Positions 37,710-47,464 of a stretch of DNA of 64,000 bases are shown piece by piece (within the stretch, counting starts at the first letter, position 1; each line of letters starts with the position of its first letter). The position numbers and the translations under genes are program-made. The notes below the pieces were generated by a model. That model did no database searches and was not told the DNA's origin. It saw only the letters and a list, made by a program, of their open reading frames with translations. The stretch lies in assembly GCF_000687935.1 (NCBI RefSeq), contig NZ_JHZZ01000001.1:2564001-2628000 (forward strand), given 5' to 3'. The stretch comes from Polaribacter sp. Hel_I_88. Lineage in GTDB: Bacteria > Bacteroidota > Bacteroidia > Flavobacteriales > Flavobacteriaceae.

Positions 37710-38579
37710 ATGAAAAAGCTTATTTTGTTTGTATTTTTATTGATGAGTTTTTTGTCTAATGCACAATTAACAGATTTGGCAAGATTGGAATATTCGTTTA
37801 TTCCTAAAAATAAGTCAGATGATCAATATACAAGAATTAGAGCTTTAGTTAATTATCCTGTAGAGGTAAAAGAGGATACTTATTTTCTAATTGGTGCTGA
37901 GTATAATAACATTTTTTTAAATTTAAATGATACGTATCCCTTTGATACTAGTTCTTTAGAAAATATAACTGTAATTGATTTAAACTTAGCTTATACGCAT
38001 AAATTAAATGAAATTTGGCGAGTTGCTTATAAAGTTACTCCAAGACTAGCATCTACTTTAACTGAAAAAATTACTAGCAAAGATTTGTTTTTAAATGGAG
38101 GTGTTTTTTTTATAAAAGATAGAACAAAATTAACCACTATTAGAAAACCCTACAGACTTATTTTAGGGTTAACATACAACACAACAGCAGGTATTCCATT
38201 TCCTTTACCATTAATTAGCTATTTTAGTCAAATTAACGAAAACTGGTCGTACACAGTAGGTGTTCCAAAAATGAATGTAAAATATAGGTTTGATGAAAAG
38301 AAAAATTTACAAGCTTTTGTGGGATTAGATGGTTATTATGCACATCTACAAAGACCCACTTCAATTCAAGGAAATCAAGTAGATAATATTTCTTTATCGG
38401 TTGTAGTTGCTGGTTTAGGATACGAGTATTTGTTAACTAAATATCTAGTTTTATACACATATGCTGGGTATACTTTAAGGTTAAACAACGTATTAAGAAA
38501 TGAAGAAAGAGAAAATGTATTTACATTAGATGATGTAAATTCATTTTATTTAAGAACAGGAATTAAATTCAGATTATAA
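37710..38579 (+). CDS. Outer-membrane beta-barrel protein of the DUF6268 type
   Basis: A 289-residue exported protein with a signal peptide (to about LSNAQ). The rest is alternating amphipathic beta strands with Gly and aromatic residues, ending in FYLRTGIKFRL, a typical outer-membrane beta signal. The family name is from memory and moderately certain. Its stop overlaps the next start by one base (TAATG), so it is tightly coupled to the response regulator. Confidence 0.7.
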   Translation: MKKLILFVFLLMSFLSNAQLTDLARLEYSFIPKNKSDDQYTRIRALVNYPVEVKEDTYFLIGAEYNNIFLNLNDTYPFDTSSLENITVIDLNLAYTHKLNEIWRVAYKVTPRLASTLTEKITSKDLFLNGGVFFIKDRTKLTTIRKPYRLILGLTYNTTAGIPFPLPLISYFSQINENWSYTVGVPKMNVKYRFDEKKNLQAFVGLDGYYAHLQRPTSIQGNQVDNISLSVVVAGLGYEYLLTKYLVLYTYAGYTLRLNNVLRNEERENVFTLDDVNSFYLRTGIKFRL

Positions 38580-39742
38580 TGTCAAAAATATTAATAATAG
38601 AAGACGAAGCAGCAATTAGGAGAGTTTTAAAGAAAATTATTTCAGAAGAAAACGACTCTTATAATGTTGATGAAGCAGAAGATGGTTTACTGGGTATAGA
38701 AATGATTAAAGACAACGATTATGATTTAGTTTTATGTGATATTAAAATGCCAAAAATGGATGGTGTTGAGGTGTTAGAAAAAGCTAAAAAGATAAAACCA
38801 GAAATACCAATTGTCATGATTTCTGGCCATGGAGATTTAGATACAGCAGTAAATACAATGCGTTTAGGAGCTTTTGATTATATTTCTAAGCCACCAGACT
38901 TAAACCGACTTTTAAATACGGTTAGAAATGCTTTGGATAAAAAAGTATTGATTGTAGAAAACAAAAGATTAAAGAAAAAAGTCAGTAAAAATTACGAAAT
39001 GATTGGTAAGAGTCAGGAAATCAATCATATTAAAGAAATTATAGAAAAAGTTGCAGCTACAGATGCACGAGTATTAATTACAGGTTCTAATGGAACAGGT
39101 AAAGAGTTGGTTGCTCATTGGTTGCATGAAAAATCAGACAGGTCTAAAGCATCTATGATTGAAGTGAATTGTGCTGCAATTCCATCAGAATTGATAGAAA
39201 GCGAACTTTTTGGTCATGTAAAAGGTTCTTTTACAGGTGCAAATAAAGACAGAGCTGGGAAGTTTGAAGCGGCTAATGGAGGTACTATTTTTTTAGATGA
39301 AATTGGTGATATGAGCCTTTCTGCACAAGCAAAAGTTTTACGTGCTTTGCAAGAAAGCAGAATATCTAGAGTTGGTTCTGATAAAGACATAAAGGTAAAT
39401 GTAAGAGTTGTAGCAGCAACGAATAAAGATTTAAAAACGGAAATTGCTGAAGGACGCTTTAGAGAGGATTTGTACCACAGGTTAGCTGTTATTTTAATTA
39501 AAGTACCTGCTTTAAATGACAGAAGAGAAGATATTCCTTTATTGGTAGATTATTTTACTTCTAAAATTTCAGAAGAACAAGGAGTTCCTAAGAAAATGTT
39601 TTCTAATGATGCCATCAACTTATTAAAAGAATACGATTGGACTGGGAATATTAGAGAGTTAAGAAACGTTATAGAGCGCTTAATGATTTTAGGAGAAAAA
39701 GAAGTGTCTGCAAATGATATTAAATTATTTGCTAGCAAATAA
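38579..39742 (+). CDS. Sigma-54-type response regulator lacking the DNA-binding domain
   Basis: NtrC-like protein of 387 residues. The receiver has acidic EDE near residue 8 and phospho-acceptor Asp54 in CDIKMPKMDG. The AAA+ domain has Walker A TGSNGTGKE, the sigma-54 contact loop GSFTGA (consensus GAFTGA) and Walker B GTIFLDEIGD. The protein stops about 30 residues after GNIRELRNVIERLMIL, so the Fis-type helix-turn-helix of normal NtrC proteins is absent. It may act from solution on sigma-54 promoters. No partner histidine kinase is nearby. A strong terminator follows. Confidence 0.92.
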   Translation: MSKILIIEDEAAIRRVLKKIISEENDSYNVDEAEDGLLGIEMIKDNDYDLVLCDIKMPKMDGVEVLEKAKKIKPEIPIVMISGHGDLDTAVNTMRLGAFDYISKPPDLNRLLNTVRNALDKKVLIVENKRLKKKVSKNYEMIGKSQEINHIKEIIEKVAATDARVLITGSNGTGKELVAHWLHEKSDRSKASMIEVNCAAIPSELIESELFGHVKGSFTGANKDRAGKFEAANGGTIFLDEIGDMSLSAQAKVLRALQESRISRVGSDKDIKVNVRVVAATNKDLKTEIAEGRFREDLYHRLAVILIKVPALNDRREDIPLLVDYFTSKISEEQGVPKKMFSNDAINLLKEYDWTGNIRELRNVIERLMILGEKEVSANDIKLFASK

Positions 39743-39762
39743 TTACAAAGTTTTATAAAACT

Positions 39763-39796
39763 AAAAAAGGAGATTCTCACGAATCTCCTTTTTTTT
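39763..39796. terminator. Bidirectional terminator between the response regulator and katG
   Basis: Stem AAAAAAGGAGATTC/GAATCTCCTTTTTT with a TCAC loop and a long T run. It lies between convergent stop codons at 39742 and 39815. Confidence 0.9.
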
Positions 39797-39814
39797 ATCA
39801 ATCTAAAAAACGAT

Positions 39815-42028
39815 TTATTTCAAATCAAACCTGTCTAAATTCATTACTTTAGTCCAAGCTTTTATAAAATCGTTTACAAATCTTTCTTCACCATCATTTG
39901 CTCCATAAACTTCACAAACTGCTCTTAATTCTGTGTTAGATCCAAAAATTAAATCTGCACGTGTTCCAGCAAATTTCATAGCATTTGTTTTTCTATCTCT
40001 ACCAATAAATTCTTTTTCATCAGAATTTGTCGCTTTCCAAGTGATTGAAAAATCAAGGATATTTTTAAAGAAATCGTTCGTTAAACTTCCTTTTTTATCT
40101 GTAAAAACCCCATGATTTGAATCATCATAATTAACACCAAGAACACGCAAACCGCCAACTAAAACCGTCATTTCTGGTATGGATAAAGTTAATAAATTAG
40201 CTCTATCAACTAATAAATGCTCAGCAGATAATTTTAAATCTTTTCTTGAATAATTTCTAAAACCATCAGCCAAAGGCTCTAAATATGTAAAACCTTCTAC
40301 ATCTGTTTGTTCTTGAGATGCATCTCCTCTTCCGTACGTAAAATCGATGTCTATTGAATGGCCAGCTTTTTTAGCAGCTTCCTTAATACCAACATTTCCT
40401 GCTAAAACAATCAAATCTGCTATCGAGATTTCTCCTTTAAAATCATGTTGAATTTTTTTAAAAACATTTAAAACTTTCGATAATTCTTTAGGATTGTTAA
40501 CCTCCCAGTTTTTTTGTGGTTCTAAACGAATTCTTGCGCCATTTGCGCCACCTCTTTTATCTGAACCTCTATAAGTTGATGCAGAAGCCCAAGCAGTAGA
40601 AATCATTTGTGAGTTTGTTAAACCAGAATCTAAAATCATTTCTTTTAAAGTATCAATATCAGCATTGCTTAAAGTATAGTTTACTTTAGGCACAGGATCT
40701 TGCCATAATAATTCTTCACTAGGTACTTCAGGACCTAAATATCTGTCAATTGGTCCCATATCTCTGTGCGTTAATTTGTACCAAGCTCTAGCAAAAGCAT
40801 CTTCGAAGGCTTTATGATCTTCATGAAATCTTTTTGATATTTTTAAATAAGCAGGATCTACTTTCAAGGCAATATCTGCAGTGGTCATCATTAATGCTTG
40901 TTTACCATTTGGATTGTCTGCAGTTGGTGCCATTTTAGCTTTTGAGGCTGCAGTTGGTGTCCATTGATGTGCACCAGCAGGACTTTTTGTTAATTCCCAA
41001 TCGTAATTTAAAAGCACATCAAAATAATCAGCATCCCACTTTGTTGGGTTTGGAGTCCAAGCACCTTCAATTCCACTTGTAATTGCATCTTGTAAAACGC
41101 CAGACTTATAAGAATTTTTCCAACCAGTACTCATTTCTTCAATCGATGCTCCATGAGGAGATGCACTTACATATTTATTTGGATCTGCAGCTCCATGAGC
41201 TTTACCAAAGGTATGTCCTCCAGCAACTAAAGCAACAGTTTCTTCATCATTCATAGCCATTCTTCCAAAAGTTTCTCTTACATTTTTTGCAGAACCCAAA
41301 GGATCAGGATTTCCATTTGGTCCTTCAGGATTCACGTAAATCCAACCCATCATAACAGCAGCCAAAGGTTGTTCTAAATCTCCATCTTTATAACGTGCTT
41401 CGTTATTTCCCCATTCAGTTTCACTTCCCCAGTAAATATCTTGTTCAGGTTCCCAAGTATCTTCTCGTCCACCTGCAAAACCAAAAGTTGGGAATCCCAT
41501 AGATTCTAATGCACAGTTTCCAGCCAAAATCATTAAATCTGCCCAAGAAACTTTATGACCATATTTTTGTTTAATTGGCCATAACAACAAACGAGCTTTG
41601 TCTAAATTTCCATTATCTGGCCAACTGTTTAAAGGTGCAAAACGTTGATTTCCAGAAGCAGCTCCTCCTCGTCCATCACCAACTCTATACGTTCCTGCAC
41701 TGTGCCAAGCTAAACGAATCATAAAACCTCCATAATGACCATAATCTGCTGGCCACCAATCTTGTGAATCTGTCATTACATCTAAAACATCTTGTTTAAG
41801 TGCCGAAAAATCTACACTATTAAAAGCATCAGCATACTTAAAATCATCACCTAGAGGATTTGATTTTGGTGCATTTTGGCGTAAGATATTTAATCGTAAT
41901 TCGTTTGGCCACCAATCTCTATTGCTAGTTCCATGACCTGCTGTTGTCTTTTGATTTCCACTTAAAAAAGGGCACTGACTTGCATCAGAATTGTTAATAT
42001 CAAAAGCTTTTCCGTTATTATTGTCCAT
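39815..42028 (-). CDS. katG: Catalase-peroxidase
   Basis: Haem enzyme of 737 residues that removes hydrogen peroxide by catalase and peroxidase reactions. The N-terminal domain has the distal site [11 protein letters not shown], the Tyr of GWIYVNPEG and the Met of [12 protein letters not shown], which together form the Trp-Tyr-Met adduct needed for catalase activity, and the proximal His in [10 protein letters not shown]. The duplicated, inactive C-terminal domain is present. It is divergent from the peroxiredoxin gene. Confidence 0.97.
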   Translation of the reverse strand: MDNNNGKAFDINNSDASQCPFLSGNQKTTAGHGTSNRDWWPNELRLNILRQNAPKSNPLGDDFKYADAFNSVDFSALKQDVLDVMTDSQDWWPADYGHYGGFMIRLAWHSAGTYRVGDGRGGAASGNQRFAPLNSWPDNGNLDKARLLLWPIKQKYGHKVSWADLMILAGNCALESMGFPTFGFAGGREDTWEPEQDIYWGSETEWGNNEARYKDGDLEQPLAAVMMGWIYVNPEGPNGNPDPLGSAKNVRETFGRMAMNDEETVALVAGGHTFGKAHGAADPNKYVSASPHGASIEEMSTGWKNSYKSGVLQDAITSGIEGAWTPNPTKWDADYFDVLLNYDWELTKSPAGAHQWTPTAASKAKMAPTADNPNGKQALMMTTADIALKVDPAYLKISKRFHEDHKAFEDAFARAWYKLTHRDMGPIDRYLGPEVPSEELLWQDPVPKVNYTLSNADIDTLKEMILDSGLTNSQMISTAWASASTYRGSDKRGGANGARIRLEPQKNWEVNNPKELSKVLNVFKKIQHDFKGEISIADLIVLAGNVGIKEAAKKAGHSIDIDFTYGRGDASQEQTDVEGFTYLEPLADGFRNYSRKDLKLSAEHLLVDRANLLTLSIPEMTVLVGGLRVLGVNYDDSNHGVFTDKKGSLTNDFFKNILDFSITWKATNSDEKEFIGRDRKTNAMKFAGTRADLIFGSNTELRAVCEVYGANDGEERFVNDFIKAWTKVMNLDRFDLK

Positions 42029-42057
42029 AAGTATATCGTTTTTTTGTTTTGGTCATT

Positions 42058-42065
42058 CAAATTTA
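42058..42065 (-). promoter_or_regulatory. Possible -7 box of katG
   Basis: The minus strand reads TAAATTTG (TAnnTTTG), about 30 bases before the katG start. No matching -33 element is evident. Confidence 0.35.
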
Positions 42066-42215
42066 CAAAAAAATATTGAATTAGTTTTATCTATGTTGTT
42101 TATTTTTAAATCAATAAAACTTATGGTAAGTGTTTTTATTTTTTAAAATAATTAAATCTTATTAAGGTATAATTAAAATAACTCAAAGCTATTCTTTTTA
42201 GCTTCTTAAGTTAAA

Positions 42216-42223
42216 TACATTTG
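42216..42223 (+). promoter_or_regulatory. -7 box of the peroxiredoxin gene
   Basis: TACATTTG fits TAnnTTTG exactly and lies 41 bases before the ATG. A TTTT at 42195-42198 may stand for the -33 element. The 236-base space shared with katG is where a peroxide regulator would bind; I see no certain operator. Confidence 0.45.
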
Positions 42224-42264
42224 TACTTGAAAATAATAAATTAACAATAATTAAATATTAAAAC

Positions 42265-42906
42265 ATGGCAACAGCAGTTGGTAAAAAATTTCCAGATTTA
42301 AACGTAGACGCAATGAATGAAATGGGTGATACATTTAAATTAAATGTATTAGAAGAAGCAGTAAATAACAAAAAGAAAGTTTTGTTGTTCTGGTATCCAA
42401 AAGATTTTACATTTGTTTGTCCAACAGAATTACACGCTTTTCAAGCAGCTTTAGGTGAGTTTGAAAAAAGAAATACAGTAGTTATTGGTGCTTCTTGTGA
42501 TACTCCAGAAGTTCATTTTGCTTGGTTAAGTACTTCTAAAGATAATGGAGGAATTGAAGGTGTTACATACCCAATTTTAGCAGATACAAACAGAAACTTA
42601 TCATCAATTTTAGGTATCTTAGATATTACAAACGAAACTTTTGATGAAGCTTCTCAAACAATTCAAGTTGAGGGAGATAACGTAACATACAGAGCTACGT
42701 ATTTAATTGACGAAGAAGGAACTGTTTTTCATGAAGGTGTAAATCATATGCCAGTTGGTAGAAATGTAAATGAATTTTTACGTTTAATTGATGCGTATGC
42801 ACACGTTCAAAAAAATGGAGAAGTTTGTCCTGCAAACTGGGAAGAAGGTAAAGAGGCAATGCAAGCAAATGCAAAAGGAACTAAAGAATATTTAGCTTCT
42901 CACTAA
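42265..42906 (+). CDS. Typical 2-Cys peroxiredoxin (AhpC/TSA family)
   Basis: Thiol peroxidase of 213 residues. The peroxidatic Cys52 is in FTFVCPTELHAF, and the resolving Cys188 is in GEVCPANW, so it is a typical 2-Cys enzyme that forms dimers. It reduces peroxides and is recycled by thioredoxin. A thioredoxin gene follows after 62 bases and katG is divergent, which makes a peroxide-defence cluster. Confidence 0.95.
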   Translation: MATAVGKKFPDLNVDAMNEMGDTFKLNVLEEAVNNKKKVLLFWYPKDFTFVCPTELHAFQAALGEFEKRNTVVIGASCDTPEVHFAWLSTSKDNGGIEGVTYPILADTNRNLSSILGILDITNETFDEASQTIQVEGDNVTYRATYLIDEEGTVFHEGVNHMPVGRNVNEFLRLIDAYAHVQKNGEVCPANWEEGKEAMQANAKGTKEYLASH

Positions 42907-42927
42907 AAATTAATAATTCATTAAAAT

Positions 42928-42950
42928 CCTTCCCTTTGGGAAGGGTTTTT
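42928..42950 (+). repeat. Hairpin repeat between peroxiredoxin and thioredoxin
   Basis: CCTTCCC-TTT-GGGAAGG followed by GTTTTT. It is the same repeat type as at 31293 and 31374, and with its T run it could also act as a weak terminator that lowers thioredoxin expression. Confidence 0.7.
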
Positions 42951-42968
42951 GATGGAAAAAACAAAATT

Positions 42969-43277
42969 ATGGTACAAGAATTAACAGAAGATAATCTACA
43001 GATTATTATAGAAGGTAACGAAAAAGTAGTAGTACAATACTCTGCAACTTGGTGTGGAAACTGTAGAATTATGAAGCCAAAGTTTAAAAAATTGGCAACA
43101 GAATTAGACGAAATAAAATTTGTAATTGTTGATGCTGAGAAGTTTCCAGAAAGTAGAAAATTAGCAGACGTTAGTAATTTACCAACTTTTGCAACTTTTG
43201 TTGGAGGAGAAAAAAAGAATCAAACACAAACCAATAAGTTTGATGTTTTAAAAGATTTAGTGGCAGAAATCCAATAA
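42969..43277 (+). CDS. Thioredoxin-family protein with CGNC active site
   Basis: Small cytoplasmic thioredoxin of 102 residues. The active site is WCGNC with Cys29 and Cys32, and the cis-Pro is in SNLPTFATF. CGNC is a variant of the usual CGPC and should alter the redox potential. The frame opens at 42936, but the first 11 codons come from the hairpin repeat, so the ATG at 42969 is the likely start. It probably reduces the peroxiredoxin next to it. Confidence 0.9.
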   Translation: MVQELTEDNLQIIIEGNEKVVVQYSATWCGNCRIMKPKFKKLATELDEIKFVIVDAEKFPESRKLADVSNLPTFATFVGGEKKNQTQTNKFDVLKDLVAEIQ

Positions 43278-43281
43278 ATAT

Positions 43282-43310
43282 TGTCATTCTGAACTTATTT
43301 CAGAATCTCA
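43282..43310. repeat. Dispersed hairpin repeat (TGTCATTCTGA type)
   Basis: TTCTGAA-CTTAT-TTCAGAA inside a TGTCATTC...ATCTCA context, in the gap between thioredoxin and the next small gene. It is a member of the repeat family seen throughout the second part of the window. Confidence 0.65.
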
Positions 43311-43324
43311 TTAAAAATTTTATT

Positions 43325-43582
43325 ATGAAATTACCAGTTATAAAACATCTTACTACTTTTATCGAAGAAAACGATCAAGATTATATTTTAGAAACTATTG
43401 AAACTTTAGAAGCTTTAACAGAAGTTCCGTCTTTAAAAGATGAAGAATTAGATGTTATTGGCGAGTTAATTTCTAATATGTATGGAGCTGTAGAAGTTGA
43501 TAAAATGATTAAAGATGGCACTCCAAAAAAAGAAGCTTTAAACACATTTATGAAGCGTGTTTTAGGTTCTATTGATCAATAA
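43325..43582 (+). CDS. Small conserved protein of the DUF6952 type
   Basis: An 85-residue acidic, all-helical-looking soluble protein (IKHLTTFIEENDQDYILET at the start, KKEALNTFMKRVLGS at the end) without Cys or membrane segment. Such proteins accompany peroxiredoxin and thioredoxin genes in Flavobacteria; the DUF number is from memory. The position suggests a helper of the peroxide-defence pair. The function is unknown. Confidence 0.75.
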   Translation: MKLPVIKHLTTFIEENDQDYILETIETLEALTEVPSLKDEELDVIGELISNMYGAVEVDKMIKDGTPKKEALNTFMKRVLGSIDQ

Positions 43583-43605
43583 ATTTCAAAGAAAATAGTT
43601 TATAG

Positions 43606-43629
43606 AATCCCGAATTTTCGGGATTTTTT
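43606..43629 (+). terminator. Terminator of the peroxiredoxin operon
   Basis: AATCCCGAA-TT-TTCGGGATT followed by a run of T, 24 bases past the stop codon. Confidence 0.88.
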
Positions 43630-43688
43630 ACGTTAATGAATTTTCTGAAATAACGCTTAAAAACCAAGCCGAATCTTTTATAAATTAA

Positions 43689-43696
43689 TAGATTTG
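43689..43696 (+). promoter_or_regulatory. -7 box of the TonB receptor gene
   Basis: TAGATTTG, an exact TAnnTTTG match, 32 bases before the ATG. No clear -33 element. I do not see a Fur box. Confidence 0.4.
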
Positions 43697-43727
43697 TAAC
43701 AAATCTTAAAGGTAATTAAAATAAAAA

Positions 43728-46022
43728 ATGATTCAAAAAATACAAATTACAATCTTTCTTTTATGTTGTTCATTAGTTTGTGTTGCTCAAAATAATTTTA
43801 GTGGCAAAGTAGTAAATATTGATACTGGGTTTGAATTGGAAAATGTTTTAATCATCAATCTAAAAACAAAGGATAGTATTTTTACAAACAGCCAAGGTTT
43901 TTTTAATGTTAATGGTTTTGGAGTGTATAAATTCCAAAAAATAGGTTTTGTTGAAAAAGAAATTACTATTTCAGAGAATTCATTTAGGGTGGTTCAGTTG
44001 GAAAATAATGGTTTTGTTTTAAATGAAATTATAATTAATAGCAATCATTTGCCTAAAAAATTGCAAAAAGCTACAGCAGCTATTCAAATTATCAATACAA
44101 AAGATATTGAGCGCTCTAACAATACAGATTTTGCACCCATTTTAAATAGAGTGCCAGGTGTTTTTATGCAAAGTGGCGCTTTAAACACAAACAGAATAAC
44201 TATAAGAGGAGTTGGTTCTAGAAACCTTTTTGGAACATCAAAAATTAGAGCTTATTTTAAAGATATTCCTTTAACAAATGGAAGTGGAGAAACCACAATT
44301 GAAGATTTTGAACTAGCAAGTATTGCTTCTTTTGAGATTGAAAAAGGAGCAACTTCAAGCAGTTATGGAGCAGGCTTAGGAGGAACTATTCTTTTAAAGC
44401 AGCAAAATTCTTATTTTCAAGATTCCAATATTACATCCGAATTTTTAGTAGGCGATTTTGGTTTGCAAAAAGGGATTGTAAACCTGAATCTAGGTTTTAA
44501 AAATAACAGTATTAGAGCTGTCTTTAGTGATACAAAAAACGATGGTTTTAGAGATAATAACGAATATGACAGACAAACAATCACTATAAATTCGAATCAT
44601 TACATCAGTGAAAAAAATGAACTAACAGTTTTGGCGAGTTTTGTTAAATTAAAAGCATTTATACCTAGTTCTTTAAATGAAGACGATTTTAGAAATAATC
44701 CATCAAAGGCAGACAATGCTTGGGGACAATCTAAAGGTTTTGAAGACGCAGATCGTGGAATTTTAGGATTGACTTGGAGTTATCAAATCAAAGACAATTT
44801 AGAGCAAATTACCAGTGTTTTTACTTCTTTCAGAGATGCTTTAGAACCAAGACCTTTTAATGTTTTGCAAGAAAATAGCTTTGCTATAGGTGCTAGAAGT
44901 AGGGTTTTAGGAACTAAAAAGGTGTTCAATAAAAATATGAACTTTACTTTTGGAGGTGAAATTTTTAGAGATAATTACACTTCAAAAACTTTTGAAAATT
45001 TATTTAGAGATTTTCCTGATGGTACAGGAAGTGTTTCTGGAGAAAAACTGTCAGATTTTAAAGAAAAACGTTTTTATTACAATCTTTTTTTAGAAACTGA
45101 TTATGAACTTTCCTCAAAAACTACGTTTTCTGCGGGATTAAATTTCAATCAAACTTCGTATACTTTAGAAGATAATTTTGAGGTTTCACAAAATAATCCA
45201 GATCAATCAGGTGATTTTAAATTCAAGGCAATTCTTTCGCCTAAGTTTGGGGTGTCTCATATCATTGATAATAATCTAACTGTTTTTTCAAGCGTTAGTC
45301 ATGGTTTTTCGCCAATCTCATTAGCAGAAACATTATTACCTGATGGACAAATAAACACAGATTTGAAACCAGAAACTGGCTGGAATTTTGAAATTGGAAG
45401 TAGAGGTACTCTTTTTCAAAATAGATTAAATTATGCAATTTCTTTATATCGATTAAACATTAAAAATTTAGTGGTTTCTAGAAGAACTGCGCAAGACGAA
45501 TTTATTGGCATAAATGCAGGAGCTACAAAATATGATGGTTTGGAAATAAATGTAGACTATAGCATTTTTAAAAACAAAAAGTTATCTATACATCCTTTTT
45601 TATCGTACACACTCAATAATTTTAAATTTGAAGAATTTATAGATGGAGAAAACGATTTTTCTGGAAATGAATTAACAGGTGTGCCAAAACAAGTTTTAAA
45701 TCTTGGTTTCGATTTTAGTTCTAAAATTGGTTTTTATGGAAATATAAATTATCAATTTGTAGATGAAATGCCAATTACAGATAGCAATAATTTGTTCTCT
45801 AATGCTTATAACGTAACCAATTTAAAAGTTGGTTTTTCAAAAAATATCAGTTCAAATTTTAATTTAAATCTCTTTTTTGGGTTGAATAATATTTTTAATG
45901 AGCAATATGCTTCACAAATCTTAATTAACGCATCTAGTTTTGGTGGTGCAGCTCCTCGTTATTATTATCCTGCAAATCCTGTAAATTATTTTTCTGGAGT
46001 TCGCTTCAATTACAATTTATAA
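43728..46022 (+). CDS. TonB-dependent receptor (siderophore/metal type)
   Basis: Outer-membrane active transporter of 764 residues, much shorter than the SusC proteins and without a SusD partner. It has a signal peptide (to about CVAQ), a carboxypeptidase-like domain (residues 24-95), a plug (ILNRVPGVFMQSG, ITIRGVGSRNLFG, EIEKGATSSSYGAGLGGTI) and a barrel ending in the aromatic-rich SGVRFNYNL. It resembles FecA-like iron receptors. The ligand is unknown and no iron-uptake genes are adjacent. Confidence 0.92.
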   Translation: MIQKIQITIFLLCCSLVCVAQNNFSGKVVNIDTGFELENVLIINLKTKDSIFTNSQGFFNVNGFGVYKFQKIGFVEKEITISENSFRVVQLENNGFVLNEIIINSNHLPKKLQKATAAIQIINTKDIERSNNTDFAPILNRVPGVFMQSGALNTNRITIRGVGSRNLFGTSKIRAYFKDIPLTNGSGETTIEDFELASIASFEIEKGATSSSYGAGLGGTILLKQQNSYFQDSNITSEFLVGDFGLQKGIVNLNLGFKNNSIRAVFSDTKNDGFRDNNEYDRQTITINSNHYISEKNELTVLASFVKLKAFIPSSLNEDDFRNNPSKADNAWGQSKGFEDADRGILGLTWSYQIKDNLEQITSVFTSFRDALEPRPFNVLQENSFAIGARSRVLGTKKVFNKNMNFTFGGEIFRDNYTSKTFENLFRDFPDGTGSVSGEKLSDFKEKRFYYNLFLETDYELSSKTTFSAGLNFNQTSYTLEDNFEVSQNNPDQSGDFKFKAILSPKFGVSHIIDNNLTVFSSVSHGFSPISLAETLLPDGQINTDLKPETGWNFEIGSRGTLFQNRLNYAISLYRLNIKNLVVSRRTAQDEFIGINAGATKYDGLEINVDYSIFKNKKLSIHPFLSYTLNNFKFEEFIDGENDFSGNELTGVPKQVLNLGFDFSSKIGFYGNINYQFVDEMPITDSNNLFSNAYNVTNLKVGFSKNISSNFNLNLFFGLNNIFNEQYASQILINASSFGGAAPRYYYPANPVNYFSGVRFNYNL

Positions 46023-46029
46023 ACATTTA

Positions 46030-47085
46030 TTATAATTTGTTTTTCAATCGTTCAACAATTTGATTTCCTCTAAAAATAGCACCTTCCATATAACCACCAA
46101 AATTTGGTGAAGTTTCTGAACCAGCAATTATAAATTTACCTTTTAAAAATTCTTGCTGATAAATAACATTTCCATTATTAAAATGTGGATTTAAAAACCT
46201 GTCATTTTCAAAATTTACAAGTGCTTCTTTATTCCAAACTTTTTCTTCATAAGAAAGATAGTTTTTTCCTTCTTCCCCAAAAAACTTGAACAACTGATTT
46301 TGCACTTTTTCCTCTCTAAATGTTTTTGTTTCGTTCGATAAACTTCCATGTAAAAAACCCATCAACGCAAAATGATTATTTTCAAAATCTGAATGATCAT
46401 AGATTTCTGTAAACGGACCAACATTACTAAAACCAACTCCAGACAAACCTTTTTCTCTCCAAAAAGGAGTTTTATAAACGATTGCAAATTTTATGGAATC
46501 TTTCATCCAAGTGTGAGTATTATTTGCAATTTGTGTAATTTTTTCATCTAAAGATGGATGAAAATCTACAGTATTTACAAGTACTTGAGGTGGAATTGTA
46601 GCAATAACAACATCCGCAGAAAACTTAGTAGTTTTAGTTGTTACTTCTATTTTGTTTTTAGTTTCCTCAATTTTTATAACTTTTTGATTGATCTCAATTT
46701 CATCATCAGTAAATATTTCTGATAATTTTTCTAAAAAAGTAGTTGTTCCACCAACAATTCTATAACTAATTTCTTGGTTTTTTGGAAGCTGAAAACGTTG
46801 TGGAGCATTTAGGTTTGATTGCTCATACAAAGCATCACCAGTCATATTTTGCTCAAATAAAGAAATTTTTAATTCTTTACAAAGTTTCAACAATTCAGGG
46901 TTATATCTCCAAAGCCAAGTTGCACCCAATTCAATTTTTGTATTGTGAACAGTTTTCGTGTAAATTCTTCCTCCAATTCTGTTATTCGCTTCTAAAATCT
47001 TTATGGAGAAACCTTCTTTTTTAAGTCGATTTCCTAAATAGATTCCAGAAATTCCTGCACCAAGAATGATTATTTTTTTAGACAT
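46030..47085 (-). CDS. Flavin-dependent amine oxidase family protein
   Basis: FAD enzyme of 351 residues. The N-terminal dinucleotide-binding motif IILGAGISGIYLGNRL with EANNRIGGRI is the monoamine-oxidase/phytoene-desaturase type. The C-terminal FAD contact is FIIAGSETSPNFGGYMEGA. It lacks a signal peptide. It is shorter than classical monoamine oxidases (about 450), so the substrate domain is small. It is convergent with the TonB receptor, 7 bases apart. The substrate is unknown. Confidence 0.85.
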   Translation of the reverse strand: MSKKIIILGAGISGIYLGNRLKKEGFSIKILEANNRIGGRIYTKTVHNTKIELGATWLWRYNPELLKLCKELKISLFEQNMTGDALYEQSNLNAPQRFQLPKNQEISYRIVGGTTTFLEKLSEIFTDDEIEINQKVIKIEETKNKIEVTTKTTKFSADVVIATIPPQVLVNTVDFHPSLDEKITQIANNTHTWMKDSIKFAIVYKTPFWREKGLSGVGFSNVGPFTEIYDHSDFENNHFALMGFLHGSLSNETKTFREEKVQNQLFKFFGEEGKNYLSYEEKVWNKEALVNFENDRFLNPHFNNGNVIYQQEFLKGKFIIAGSETSPNFGGYMEGAIFRGNQIVERLKNKL

Positions 47086-47246
47086 AATACCAAATTAATT
47101 CTTTCATTCAGTTAATGAAAATGAGGAGTTGAAATTTTTTAAGTTAGATTCTAATTGCAATTATTTTAACTAATTTCAGTTTGAGATTTGAGAAAAAAAA
47201 TCACAATCGGAAGTAATGACATAAAATTGAATCAATACTATTTTAC

Positions 47247-47295
47247 CACATAGAAACATAGTAAACATAGGCTATGTGATCTATGTTGCTATGTG
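47247..47295. repeat. Inverted repeat in a 379-base gap
   Basis: CACATAGAAACATAG and CTATGTTGCTATGTG are inverse with one mismatch. The gap 47086-47464 holds no gene; it contains this element and a copy of the dispersed repeat CACTTCGACAAGCTCAGTGT at 47373-47392. No other signal was seen. Confidence 0.65.
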
Positions 47296-47464
47296 TTGAA
47301 ATTTTAAAAATCAATATGTTATTAAATTTTTCAATGGCAACTTTTCGAAGACTTTTTAGTTAATTAAACTTTCACTTCGACAAGCTCAGTGTGACTTTGT
47401 TAATTTACACTGCTTTAACGTCAAACTATATTTAGATTACTATAAAATTTTACAATGACATTTT

